From assembly GCA_961205875.1 (NCBI GenBank), contig OY540810.1, positions 14,260,001 to 14,324,000 of the forward strand: DNA of 64,000 bases, in the 5' to 3' direction. The stretch comes from Sialis fuliginosa. Its lineage: Eukaryota > Arthropoda > Insecta > Megaloptera > Sialidae. The notes below the pieces were generated by a model that saw nothing but the letters and a program-made list of their open reading frames with translations, ran no database searches and was not told the DNA's origin. A program made the translations under genes and the position numbers. This document shows positions 14,201 to 29,200 of this stretch, in pieces. How positions within the stretch are numbered: the stretch's first letter is position 1; each line of letters starts with the position of its first letter.

Positions 14201-17200
14201 TTAAGCTCTACCTAAATAACTATTTAATTCGCAACCTTATTTTGGATATTAACTTATCTTCAAGAGTTTCATAATGTGATATTTTAAAAAAATGTCAAAA
14301 TATATTCAAAATAATTCGTATTTAAATTTCTACATAGTTTATATCCAAAATGCATACTATTAAATAAATACTTCATAGATATTTTATTATACATTCTTAG
14401 AGTTCACAATAACATAGAATTATCCAAAATATAACACACCAAATTTTTTTTTAATATTATTTAGTAACCACAAATTAGAATTTAATTTTCAGTTTAGCAA
14501 TTTTCAAAATTAACAAAACTAATAATCAGTGTTAAATCCAAAGAGGTAACTCCAATAGGGAGGGGGATATCAGGATGGAGAAAAATTTTAATAAAAAAAA
14601 ATCGTAGTTCTAGTATATATCTTTGGTTTTTCTTAAAATATATATTATATACCCCCTCCCCACTACGGCACTCCACCTGGATTCGACACTGCTAATAATA
14701 CAAAATAGTTTAGATGTTTTTAATGGCAATATTAACAATTATGAATACTTTAATAAAGAATTGTATTTGACAATTTTTTTAATTTTCACTAATTATCAAT
14801 TACATCTCTTGAACACAAATACAAGCAAATTATTTCATATAAAATGAATCCATAGTTTCATGAAATCAATGTACAATTAATTCACATAAAAATTTATACA
14901 TTAGAGTGAATCATTTTTATATGTATATTAAGCTTAAAATAATAAGTTTTCTGAAACTATAGTTGCTTAAAAACATTTTATTTTGTATACAAAATCACAA
15001 TGTTCGGATTCAGGGCATAAGAGGTTAGTTACCGGTTAGTGACCGGCGAGTTTTGATTGGCTGATTTATGGAATTTCTGGTGGGATATACTAAAAATTCC
15101 ATAAACGGTAACTAACCGCTTATTGCCGTGAATCCGAACATTAACTTCCAAACCAAATTACTTTTTTCTATTTTCAATACAAAAATTAAAACTCGATTAT
15201 TCACAACTTTGTTTTACTAACACCAGATTCAGGAACTAGTTATGAAAAATTAATACCCTTCAATCAGAAAATTAATTTAATAAAACATTGTATATAACCA
15301 ATTTAAACCCCCCCTAATTTATTGTTATCGAGATTCTACTGTGTGCATATTAAAAAATAATTAAAATAAAAAGCTATCATTAATAAAAACGGTAAGTATT
15401 TCAATGAGTTGATTTTTGCAATAAATCATTTTTCATTTTGACGATTGGCTGTCAAATTTTCATTCGTGATAAAGTAAATAAATAATACGTGACGGCAGAA
15501 GAAAAAAAATGAATTCATTTTCAGATATGTTTATATATCGATAAAACAGTGATGGACAATACGCCATCTATTATCACATTGCGACAATGTTCACATTGCT
15601 CGTCGCTAGCATTCATGGGGAAAATACATATAAAACACCACTATTTTTTACATTCTCGTAATTGAATTTCTATTATCAGTTATCGAGTGTTTTTATTTCG
15701 GTTTTATTGTAATAAGGATATTGTAGAATGAAATAATTATAAATATTGTTATTAATCAAAATATGTATTTATATTGATTATATTTACTTTTAATTAAAAT
15801 TTTATTAATAAGTGTACTAATTAAATGTAACGTTTTTTTTATTATTTTGCGTAGCAATTTATATTTCTTCTTTCTAAAAAAAACATTTTTTTTTGATGAT
15901 CAAAATTCAAATTAAAATTAATACTTTCATTTGTGATCGATCTCATTAATTAAATAAAAATTTATCAAAAGGGCTAAAGATTATTTTAATCAGGGACTTG
16001 AACCGGATTTTATTTATGGTTCGGGTTCGGTTTGGGTTCAAATATAAATTTTGGTTCGAGTTCGGGTTTGGGTTCAGTATAGTGCAAACTATTTGAGTTC
16101 AAAACCCGTTATTTTTCAGGGTTTCAGGGTTCAAAATAAAATAACAAAGGGCAAAAACAAAATTACATTTCAAGATTGAAATATCTACTTTTCAGATTTT
16201 TTTTGCAAATTGAATGTAATTCAGTTATAGAATTAACAAAATAAAATAAAACATTTGTAAATTTTAGTAGTGGATTTGATAACTCACATTTTACCATAAA
16301 CTTCAAACAGATTTCGAGTTGGTACATTGTGTAATCTTTTTTAAAATATATTGGAGAAAAAAAAAGCTTCGGATTCAGGTTCAGGTTCGTTGACTTTGAA
16401 ATATAACGGTTCTGTTCGGGTTCAGGTTAATAAAAAATACAGGTTTTTTCGAGTTTTGGGTTCAGGTTCAAGTCCCTGATCTTAACGTTAAAGATTTTTC
16501 ATTTAATTACATTAATATTACTTATTGTTAGTATGATCAATGTTCATGCAACTAAAATAAAATATCTCTTTACACGAGAAATCGCAATTTCGCTTATTGT
16601 TTGTGAATTTATTCTTTATGAACACTTCTGAGTTTCATACTTGATTATTTTGTGAGTAAAAATACTGTTTCCAGAAAATGAATTTACTAAAACAAATTGA
16701 ATTGAAACTATACTACATTCTTATTTTTTCTAAAAAGCAGAATTTATTTTAATTTACTTTTAAATCTCCATACTGAGTTTGGCGGTGTGTGCGATGACTC
16801 CATCTTGTTGGAACCACATCACTGGATTGTCACCAATAGCATGTCGCAGAAAAGTTTCAATCATATGTCGGTATCGCTCGGCAATTACGGCATTCCTGCT
16901 AACATCTTAAAAAAATATGGCGCAATAATCTTTTGGGATTTAACACCTCCATATTTCGGCAGTTCTGTTTGTTAACAAAGCTGTTAAGGTGAATGTTGAA
17001 TGTTGATTTTCAAATTAACCCATTAACGCCCAAAAGAAAACAAAAATATGCAGAAGAACGAAATTAAGTTCACATGCAATATATTTAACTACATCTTGCA
17101 ACAAAAACTTTTTTTATATTTAAAAAAATAAAAATAACGGTGTGAATTCGAGCGAGTAAATTTGACAGATATGAAGTCTATTTTGTGTGAGATAATTTTT

Positions 17201-20200
17201 CTGATATCATTTTTTAGATTTTCATTTAAAAATCAAATTATATGTATATTTAAGTTATTCCATATGGTTTATACAAAATTCGAAATCGCATGCTTCAGTT
17301 GTATAAAATATATTAGCATATCACATGCCTCTATTCATATACAAATAATTCGCAGCAATTAAAACACGTTTAAACACTCATGAAACTAATAACGTTAACA
17401 GATTTTGTTTGTTGCACTACTAGCATCTGATTTTTTAGGAAATATGAGGTGTACAAAATTGTGTACGGCGGGCGTCAATGGGTTAAAAGTCTTTCGTTCA
17501 CTGAGTAACTACAGCTTTCTATAATTAACTACCTAAGCCTTCTTTATAAGGTTTAAAAAGGGAAAGAAAGAAAAAAAATTTTTTTTAAGTTACGAATTTT
17601 TCAAATCAGTTCGTTTCTTTTGCGCCATCCTGTACTATATAGGTATAAGCATTAACCGAAATAGAACCCAATATATTCAGAAAATAATTAGGTTCATATT
17701 GGAATGTCGCGTCGGTGTTAATCAAAAGTACCTCGATTACATTCCGCGGAGTATGTAAGAAGCTAATGATGATATCAATGTGTTCATTTACATAGTGTTT
17801 TGTATCTCTATTATCCTTACAGAATACCATTAGTAACATTAATCATGCCAACCAGGATGCTCGCTCCTTGAGAGCTAATGAAAATGTTCTTTAGCACATG
17901 CTAGTTAAATTGGGTCATTTATTTCATTTCTACAATTGTAATCTAATGTAATTTAATTTCTTATTCAAGATTTGAGGCTTTTGCTGTCTTTTTAATACAG
18001 TTTCAAAAATAAGTTTACGTTAAATAGATTCAGTATTGTTTAAAGAAAGTATTATGTTACTTTTATCAAATGTATAATTGAAAAATACAAATAACGAAAA
18101 TATGAACCATTCAGAAGCTATAACGACTAACTCCACAAAATAAAATAAAAGTAAAAAGTACTTCACTTAAGCGGAGTTAGTCGCTTTGGCATCAGAAATA
18201 TCACGAATTGTTGCTTCAAAGCTTTCAATACTTCTTTGCCTCTATTTTTATGTTTTATCACTCTTATCTAATGTAAATATAATCAATATACACTATGTTT
18301 TGGGTATGTCCTATGTAGATTGTAGATATATACAGGTGTCCAAGATAAGCGTGAAATACATAGGGATTTCCTAAACGGTAAGAGATGCAGATTTGGTTAA
18401 AAAAGATTAATTATTTGTAGGGAAGGGGTGAGTTTTACTACATCAAAAATTATTAATAATTCTATGTATGTAGTTTAGGTGGTACACCGAAAAATCTGAA
18501 AGTTCAGAATTTCTTTAAATGGCTATAACTTTTTTTAGATATATAGGTACTTTTTGTTTGCGGTTTATTAAAGCGCTTTTTGTGTAGAATTGATTAGTGT
18601 ATTTAGAATTTTTATATCACTTTTAGTTTCCGAGTTACAAAACCTTACTTTAGTTTTTCTTATGGGCCACTAACTATAGCATATTTGAATGTGTTTTTTT
18701 TACTCTGTTTTACAACGATATGTAACTTCTCATATTTATTTTCGAAAAAAAGTAAGAACATTTTTTTATAATAGTTTATTGTTTTTAAATATTCATTTGT
18801 TATTTTGATTTTTGTTATTGTCATTTTAACAATTTTTGTGTATCATAGCTAGGGGTGTACCGGAACTTGAATTTTCAATTCGGGCCGGAACCCAAATCGC
18901 CGGAATTCACAAAAAAAATCCGGCCGGAACCGGAATTTTTTTAAAAACGTTCTATTTTAATTAATAATAATAATTTAAACAATATATGTATGGTTTTTTA
19001 CATAGATTATCTTAAATTAATATTTTATATGGTATTTCTTAAATAGTAGAGGTGTAGAGTCCTACATTAGGTAGGTAGGTATATTATAAAAAATATTAAT
19101 TTTTCCAAATCTTGTAATTTTTACAGCTTCGCAAGATCGATGGTTTTTAATTGTTTGCATATAAAACGTTCTTTTTGATCGAATCTAATTACATTTCTAG
19201 TGTCAAATTATAAATGTGATAAATCACAAACAGCATTTAGACATATTCACAATGCAGAAGATTGTATAAATTTTTACAGATAAAAGAATGCCTACTACTT
19301 GAAATTAAAGCACCAATACATTACTATTATAGTGCATGTATCATAAACAATACTGCATTATCTTAATACTATAATTCAGATATTTTTTGAAGAAAACTTA
19401 TTAAGGTCTATAGTATTATTAAAAAATTCAGAACAAGTCTTATTTTTACATCATAACAATTGGGAATTTAAAAAAATCTTTGATATACAGGCAGAGTCAT
19501 ATCAGGTGGAACAAACTTGAACGCTTATTAAGAAAAAAAATTCAAATAAAAAAATTCATATAAACATGTGTCCGGAAACTCTTCGTGAGGGAGCTACAGA
19601 CTCTCAAATTAGTTTTTATTTAATATTTTGAGAACCCATTGTGATACAGTACTTAAATTTGACATCCAGTTTAATATTATAGGTACGTGTTATCGATTTC
19701 CAGTATCAACCAATGATTATTTAGGCCAGGAATATATGGGGCCAGTCCGACCAGTTGGCCCATTGAGTTAAATCTAGTTTTTTTTGTTCTTAATTTTTTT
19801 CCTAAAAAAAAAACAGTTTTTCTCCATGTGGTCGTCCGCCGCCCCTTCTGAACTGGAATCCAGAGCAGTCGCCCAGCCTCCCTCCATAAACTCAACATTG
19901 CTGTTATATATTAACAAACTAAGCAACGAATTTTAATAAATATAAAAATTTTAAACATCAAGTATTCTTTTTTCCAAAGCTTACTTGACTTTTTAATATT
20001 GCACTCGATTGTTGTAGTTTTGGTTGACGCCTCGACTAACAAAAATATTTTAATTTTCCATGGCAATTGTGATTTTTATTTAATAATGAATAAAATGCGT
20101 TGTATCTTTGTTATGAGTTGTTTTATTATCGAAAATACGAAAACTTTTTTGATCATTTAAAAAAAAAATGTTCTACGATTTCAAAATTTTCACTCGATCT

Positions 20201-23200
20201 TTCTTTTTATAATCGGTTTAGTATTAATACGTGTTTAATACTAAACCGATTATAAAATTTCATAACTATTTCACAATGGGTTCTCAAAATATTATATAAA
20301 AACTAATTTTAGACAAAATATTTGAGAGTCTGTAGCTCTCTCGCGAAAAATGTTTATGAACTTTTTTTCTTGAAATATTTTTCTCGATCAACTGTTCAAA
20401 TTTGTTCCACCTGATATGACCCTGTATAATTAAACAGTTCAATGTCCGTAATATAATGACATTTTTGTTAATATATCATTATAATTTTTTTTTTTTAAGA
20501 TCAATTAATGTTAAAAAAAAAATTATAATTGTAATTATGTATGTAAATTGTAATTATAAGATCAATTAATGTTATAATTACAATCATACTTTTGTTACCC
20601 AAAATATTAAAAACGGCATTTGTGTTATGAAATGATCGTTTCCATTAACATTTTTGCTTATAAAATATTGTTATATCATAATTATTATATTTATGTTTGA
20701 TTTTTTAAACAAATACAACATATACTATTTATGAATTTCTTAGTAGAAAGCAGTAATAAAATTTAAAAATTTGACTTATTTCCGAAAATAAATATGACAG
20801 TTAAGTTACATATCATTGCTGCATTGTAGAGTAAAAACAAGTTCAAATATGCTATAGTCAACTTAGTGGCCCATAAGAAAAACTAATGTTAAGACTTATA
20901 ACTCGTAAACTAAAGGTGATATAAAAATTCTAAGTACAACAATCAATTCTACACAATATGTGCTTTAAGAAATCGCAAACAAAAAGTAAATAGGTACTTA
21001 GACAAAAAAGTTATAGCCATTTAAAGAAATTCCGATTTTTTTATATACCACCTAAACCACATAGAATTATTAATATTATTTTATGTAGTAATACTCACCC
21101 CTTCCTTACAAATAATTCATCTCTTTTAACCGAATCTGTATCTTTTACCGTTTAGGAAATCCCCAAGCATTTCACGCTTATCTTGGACACCTGTATATGA
21201 AATTCTATATACTATTGCAAAATGTGTACATATGTTTATACGTACTAGCTACTATTGTATAATATACAGGAGGTCTCAGCTTCGACTCATCACTTTTCAT
21301 AGATTTTTTGTGGCATTTTAACAGTGCTAAGAGAAAGATCAACTGTTTTTCAAATAGCTCAATTATTAATATTATTATATTTATATATAATATTTATAAA
21401 TAAATTTATTATTTATCATTGGAAAACTGATTTTATACTAAATATAACTCTCTTAATTACATTTTTATTGAGCTACATTTTCTAATCTGACTATTTTATA
21501 TCCAATTATTGAGATCGATATTCTTTTTGTCAAACCGTAGCACACCGTTTGTTGTTTTGTCTCTTTGGTCTAAACACGGCATTGGATGTAGGTAAAGTTT
21601 TCTATTGATTAAACCTTAAAAATTTGATAATTTTTCAAAAACTGATTTCAAAAATAAATAAATATAATAATACATAATAAAATGTGGCCAATTTGAATAG
21701 CTTGATTTAAAATTAGTACATTAATTAGTGTAACATCAGCTTTCCGTCGATGTATAAAAAATAGAATGAATTTTGATCTGCTGCCGGCCATGTTAAACGC
21801 CATAAATAATTTTCATTCAACAAAATATGAAAAATTACATTCATTTAATATTTCTAAGGAAAGCGGTTTTCAAAAAATCCTGATCCTTCGAAACTGAGAC
21901 AACCAGAATTTCGTTCTTCAAAATGCGTTTAATTTTTTACCAACCAAATCACTATATTCTATAATTTCCATCACTAGAAAATTGACTCTTCGAATTCTGT
22001 TAGTAATAACTTACAAGTAATAAGATACTGTATGGCAACAATAGACATCACCAAATTATGTATATTAATAATTGATTTTCCTTTCTACATAAATTAACAT
22101 CCAGCCGGAGCTTGATTCCGACAGATATGGAGTCTGCCACTTAATCTAAAATTACTCCATCGAATATTAGTTGCCGCATTATGACATTTAAATAATTGTA
22201 GACCATTTACAACAAGAATATCAATTGATGATATTAATATTAAATCCAAATCATTTTAGGGAATTTAACAGTATACAATTTTAATACCTACAACTGAAGC
22301 CAACAAGATAAACATTTACATAGAAAATATCAATCAGGACATTACCATTGAGACCAGTAGTTGTAATTACATTGCAGGCAATTCAACAACTTTACAACAC
22401 CGGACACAGATACGTTAATTTAAACTTGTCACTAACGGCCGATAAATCTACCAACTTAACTTGTTGACAAGCGCGTTAATTTGAATATGCTACATCGGTA
22501 TGTATTTACCAATGCAATGATCGGATTTTGTGGTCAAATTGTATTAAGGGAGCTCTTTTAGAGATGTTAAGACTCATTTATACTACATAAACGTATTATG
22601 ATGTATGCAGGTGATTTATAAGTTACTTTATTTGGTAAATTCAATTCATGATTTAATATTCAATCAAAATTTCGTCATACTTGACTTACACGTAAGCTTA
22701 GAACAGGAAAGATATAGGACAAATAACACATTCCCTAGCGTTGTTACCATATCGCTCCACGAGTTATTGGCATATCATTCAGATTTTAAAATAAATAAAA
22801 TTGTTTTTAATTATAAAATTAATTAATAATAATTGTTCTATATTGTCTTTAAAAGTATTTAAGTGATAATTGATTAACAGAGAAACGTCTATTTGGAACT
22901 ATCATTTCTCATACATACCAAATTCAATTGTTATTTAAAGCATATTTGCATATTATATATTTTCAAGTGACGCATTTGGGGTAATATGCATGGAAATGAC
23001 GAAAGTGACATTTAAGAAAAGATGGCAGCCGTAAAATTTTGATAACAGTTTCATATACGGACTAACATTGGTTGTTATGTATCCATAGTCTTCCCTAATC
23101 TAAGCACGTGTGTCCAAAACCAACCGAAAACATGCTCGGTTTCATAAATAGTAATTAGTAATTACCTAGGAAGTGGTTAATTTTCCAATAACTATTATTT

Positions 23201-26200
23201 TTTAGTTTTAAAATTAAATTGTTATTAAGACCATCTGTTTTACGGAAAAAAACTGAAAAAAGTATTCCACAAATAATAAATAATACATATAAATAATAAA
23301 TAATACATATACCATAATACGTTAATCGTACAGTTAAATTTGTTTACAATTAAAAATATTCAATTTCAATAAACAAAATTGCCACTTGATGTATGTCTAA
23401 TATAAATAAATATGCTCCACATTTTGTAATGCAAAATTACCAATTTTTATCTTCATTAAAGATATAACGTAATTTAGCAGAACTCAAGATAAACATTCAA
23501 TCATTGTAATTTGCGAAAAAAGTCATACCTTTTAATAAAATAATTTAAATACAAAACATTATTATATGTTAGTTGTGGCGCTTCTCAGCTGATATTTTTT
23601 TAACTTTCGGACTAATTATCTATTTCACAATAAAAATTTTCAAAAATATTGATTTTTTTTTAAATAAACTGCAAACCTTATTTCTAGTTATCTGATTTAG
23701 CTGAGTTCTAATAGAGTTCTATTCTGCAAATAGACAAAGTGAATTCAAAAAGAATTACTGTTAATTTATTACGGTTTCCGACCTGTAGTGTGTTGCCGTG
23801 GTGTAAAATAAGTAAAAATGAACAAATTGAACTTTGTTCTCTTTCAGAAAAGCTCGATTTTTATGTGGGTTACTGCAGAAATTTAAGATATAATGCTTAT
23901 TTTATCAATGTACCTACATACGAAAAAAAAATTAGGACGAGAGATAGCCTGCTTGGAAGTGTGTATTGCAAGTTTATCTTAATAAATAATATGTAAGTAG
24001 GTATATTCATCATCATCATCTTCATACATCTGTGGTGACGTTGCAATGTGAACATTGATAGAGTGTATTGACCATCACGGTACTCGGGTTTGTTCGTTGC
24101 GCGGGCACGCGGCGCACCGAGTGCGACTGCGGGTTAAATCATAGTTTGTTCTTGTGACAGGGCGCCGGATGTACCGCGCTGTTGGTAGCGGTAGTGTCGC
24201 GCAAATTAGAGCTAACCACGGCCGAGAAGCATGTGCATAATTTCATGATGGACACGCAGCTCACCAAGCGGGTAAGAGTCACTGGTTGCTTATCTCAATG
24301 TTGTTGGTTGTTCTTGTGACAGGGCGCCGGCTGTACGGCGTTGTTGGTAGCGTTATTGTCGCGTAAGTTAGAGCTAACCACGGCAGAGAAGCATGTCCAT
24401 AACTTCATGATGGACACGCAGCTCACCAAGCGGGTAAGAGCCCTTTACCTCTAGCACAAATACGACATCACACCCATACTACGTACACAACAACGCGAAA
24501 CAATGCCGGGGCAAGACAAAACAAAACGTCCCAACAAAATATTATAGCGATACTACTTTGTTTAACTTGTAAACTCGTTTGTTAATAAAGGGATAAGAAA
24601 AAATATCAAAGTATAAGTTACTGACTACAATATTTCTAGAAAAAGTTATTGGAATTTGTTACCGTATTAGATCAATAAAACAAGCAACTTTCTATATATA
24701 TTTTTAAAATGTAAAATTCTAAATTCTCTATATATATTTACAAAAAACAATCATAAATCGACTAAGTATTCTTAAAAACTAAGTGGCAACAAATTTATAA
24801 TAGATAATTTTGATCAAAGCTCTTAAACTCACTCCAGCATAAAATATCCATAATTTTATTAGAAATATTTGATTACCTACTCTCTAAAACAGAATTAGTT
24901 ACAAATCACTGGTTCATAGTGAATATTCACTAATTGAAATAGTTTAAAGTATCCAACTATGACTATTACAACTTGAATTAGTAAGCTATTAGTTAAGCTA
25001 TGTCAGAATCTAAGGTTTTTATTTTATTTATTTTTGATGTCAAAAACTGGAGCAATCTAAAAAAACTCATTCATTATTTAATAAGCATAGACAAATAAAA
25101 AATCGTCACGCATAACAATAATCTCTTAATCATTCATACCTAACTTCAATTTTAGTTATTTATATGTCAACTATCATAGGCTTATTTATGAAAGCATCAA
25201 AATTAATTAAAAACGTTTATTGCAAACACACTAAAAATTATTTTGGATAGATTTTTCAAGTTTTGTATAAATAAACTTACCTGATTTATTGTTCAACTCA
25301 AATGCCGCAATGCCGCCACATTCGATTCGAGATCACTATTCTTTTAGTGAAATTTAAAGTGATTAATTAGATTAGTAAATTATTCAGTTTTAGAGAGTAC
25401 CCGGGAAAAAAATTCAGATCTGAAGTGATAAATTTGCAATTTTGAGAGTTCATCAAATTTTTTCAATGGTTTTTAATCTGTGGAGACCTGCAAAGATCTA
25501 CAATGATCTACAAAGATCTCTGAAGATCATTGTAACGTTGAAAATTCATTAGTTTCAATCCTTTGAAGATCGTTGTAGATCTTTGCAGGTCTCCACAGAT
25601 TAAAAACCAGTGAAAAAATATGATATTTCAAAATGCAAATCTATAACAATCTAATTTGATCACTTCAGATTTGAATTTTTTTTCCGGATAGTACAGACAT
25701 ATTCAATATAATTGAACAAAATCTCTGAATACAAAACAAATCTCAAAATAACTCCCACAGTTAAAACAAATTCATCGCTATTTTACTTCTACATAATTCC
25801 TGAATCCCAAATCAGATTAATGTATTGTTTATCACTACTTGTCCCCCTATTGTCTACGCACATGTGTACGTACGTGTGTGTGTGGTGTCGTCATCAGTAG
25901 GTATCTTATGTAATAGAGCACGTGTAGACAACAGCCGACGGATATCGCCGGCCGTCGCTTGTTTCCAAAAACCATCGCTGCGCCTCTTTGTTTGCCCTCC
26001 CTCCCCCTTTCGCGCTATTTTATGTGCATTCCCATAAACAGATTTAATAGCTGTTTTATCTGAAATTGCTTCTTATCCTGGCTTTGTATCAGATCGATGA
26101 GATGTATGCGAATTCCGATGAACGTTTATTAATGACTTTCAGGCAAAGTAGATACAGTTTGTTATTTACATTGGATCCCGTACTCTCTTAGTCTGAAAGA

Positions 26201-29200
26201 AAGAATATCAGATGCTTTACATATACAACACAAGCTCGCTTTTTGGATACCACGAAAACAAAACTACTGTCTGAAATGCATCTAACTACTGAATGAAATA
26301 ACGATATTTAGTTAAATCAGCGTTTAATTTTAGAGAGAGTAAAATTTTAGAGATTGTTAAAACTGTTTAATTACTGAGCTTGTTTAACTAACAAACGTCT
26401 GATAAACGAGCTGGTATTGTAGAGTAAGTAAAAACTATGGAATATTGCTTATATTTTTCTAAAATATGCATTATTTAAAAATATGTTTTGGTAAAAGTTT
26501 TTGGAGTAATTATTTCCTATGTAATGCTAATCTTCAAGAAATTTGGTGCTATTAATTACGTTGGCATGGCATTCAACTATATTTTTAAAATGACAATATA
26601 TATTTTTTATTGATTCTATGAATATGAATACAACCCTGTAAAATTTTAATGAGATTGCAAACGAGATAAATTAACTTTTATAATCTCGAATCACATTAAC
26701 TACAACTTAACCAAGTAAGCCTTGAAAAATAACTGAAACTTGTAAAGCATCAAAAAAGAATCTTACGACCAAATAAATTAATTTATTAGGTCATTAGATT
26801 TTTTGTTGCATTGTAAAGAATTATATAATGTGATCTGGAATTATAAATGTTCATTTTTCTCAAAATTGTATGCAAAAAATATAATCTATTCATAGAATCA
26901 ATAAAAAATATATGTTGTCATTTAAATAAAATAATCATTTAAATAATTTTTTTTTAAGATTAGCATTACATTACTCTAAAATAAAACATTTTTTAAGTAA
27001 TGAATAAATTATAAAATATAAGTAATATTTTATAATTTTTACTCACCCTGTTTATTTCAGAAATAAGTTTCCCTAGTGAGATATTACTTCACTGATTCTT
27101 CAATAATCACTGATTCTTCAATGACTAACTTTCGCTGATTCAGATTAAGAGAGTAAAATGTCCTTCTGGTATATGAGTGGTTCAGAAATCAAAATCGATT
27201 GTGTTTGAATTTAATCGTTTTGATTTTAATGGTGAATTGCATAAAGTAAAAATAATCACAATTATTAATTCAACCGTTTTCTACAAATATATTAACGTTA
27301 GTTGAAAACTTCATTATGGTTAGTTACTAAAAATTTAATTATTTTTTCATTATGAAATTCAACATTCAACTTCTAAAGTTAAATTGGAGATAAAAATATA
27401 ATTTAAAATACTATATAAATTTACTTAGCACTACCATGTGGTCACTTAAATTATACCTTCTGAAAAAGCGTTAAATATACAAAACAACAATAAAGTATGC
27501 TTCATATCTTTCACGTTGTTTTGATCATTATTTTCGGCTGAGTTAAATTTTTGATTTTAGTTTCTGAAGGACTCCTATTTTAATAAAGACATCGTTACCA
27601 GAATGACATTATAAAAAAAGTAATGTTTATTTCTGCAAAAATAATGAAATATTTTGAGTCGAACAAAGTTCATTGATAAATCTTCAAACAACTAAAATAA
27701 GCTACTTCTCTGCGGTCACTCCGTACATATATCTATTTATGGGATTGTACAAGTTTATATAATATCATGATATGTATTCATGTCGGTTATATAACTACAA
27801 GATTACTATTAATACAATCACTACAATACAATCTAAAGTTCAACATGTTTGTAATTAATGCTTAGTTATATTCATAGCTTTACTACTGTTTTATAGCTAA
27901 ACAGAGATATCTTGATCATAAACATACGTGTGTTTGCTGTTATTATGAATAGTTCTTTTTATACATATAACATCCATGTTATTTGCAATCTGTCTTTTTT
28001 ACAGTCATTCAGCAAATTGTATATTAAAGAGTAATGGCATGTGAATATATTGTTCAGTAACAATTACTCTCCTATAGATACTTAACTAAATTAATTGTAT
28101 AAAACTCGTGTATACAGGGTAATTTACAACTATTGTAAAAAAAATTAAAGTAGATCGAGGATGTTACATTTAAGCAAAAAACTTCATATGGATATGTATC
28201 TGGAATTTATTCGTGAGGAAGCTACAGCCTTCCAAAAATTTTGTCCAAAATTAGTGTTTATTTAATAAGAGAACTTATAATGCTACAGTTATGAAATTTG
28301 AAAATCCTTTTAGTATTAAGTGTATCAATTTATAGTATCAACCAAGAATCATTGAGTCCAGGGTTGTATGGGGCCAGTGGGTCTGCCGATTTTTATAATA
28401 ATATTAGTTAGGACTACGCATCTAATTACATCTATTCACTAAATCTAATGTATTATGTCTTTTTAATCTACTGCAACTACTGTTTGTCAACAATTTTACT
28501 GCTAGTTGATTCAGGTGTTCCCTTAGTCTATCTTGTTACTTTGCACTAAACTTTTTGATTTTTTCTTTTACTGAAGATCTTGCTGTATCACCCAGTTGTA
28601 AACGTGCCACGAGGCACTTAATATTGTTATTATTATGAATAGTAAGTATTATGCGAAATTTTTTGCATAAGTCAAAAGAATTAACTGACAAAAACAAATT
28701 AGCGGAATAGACAAAACTGCATATGTATACTTTTTTCAAAAAGTACATGTACATTTATTGAAAGGTAATTGTGCATATTTTGTATGTACATAAATACTTA
28801 TAAATATACGTTTTTTTGTTAATTTTATAACAGTATTTAAAAACAAAATATATTTGTATTTATATTTATGCTAAATACATTTTTGTACTTGTGCAGAATT
28901 CTGGGAATAGACAATGTTTTAACATTACATTTTTCTAAAATCTTTCCTTAAATTATTGACATTTAAGACTCCATTGAATTGCATTAACATTGTTTATAAG
29001 TCTCTTGAGGCAGTTTTCAAACTTTAATTACTTCCAAAGTCGTTCTCGTCTAAACTTCATAAGGAATATTGATAATAGTATACGTGACATTATGAATTTG
29101 AAATTTATAAAGTAGATTAATAACTGAATTTCAAAAAACAACTAAAAATCGTTTGAAAATTTTAAAAATGAAGTTCTACTATTTTAGTGCTTTTGATGAA

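Larger units (their letters stand above)
18333..21193. mobile_element. TA-flanked long-TIR element (outer member of a triple nest)
   Basis: Termini CAGGTGTCCAAGATAAGCGT and CGCTTATCTTGGACACCTG, flanked by TATA on each side. Inverted arms run about 500 bp (to about 18840 and from about 20770). A truncated hAT-like element sits in the centre. A diverged single-arm copy is at 50270-50515. Confidence 0.82.
5243..24160 (+). other. SK intron between the pore exon and the S6 exons (18.9 kb)
   Basis: No exon was recognised inside. 5243-6850, 8340-9790, 9900-10990, 11510-12230, 12900-14080, 14200-15000, 15150-15985, 17000-18330 and 21200-24160 are AT-rich without a feature I can name. The open frames there (for example 8860-9198, 112 codons rich in F, Y and I) have the composition of random AT-rich DNA. 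Repeats and elements inside are listed separately. Confidence 0.75.

Noticed and set aside
16787..16975. 62-codon + strand frame
   Set aside because: It is the antisense of the mariner-like transposase fragment.
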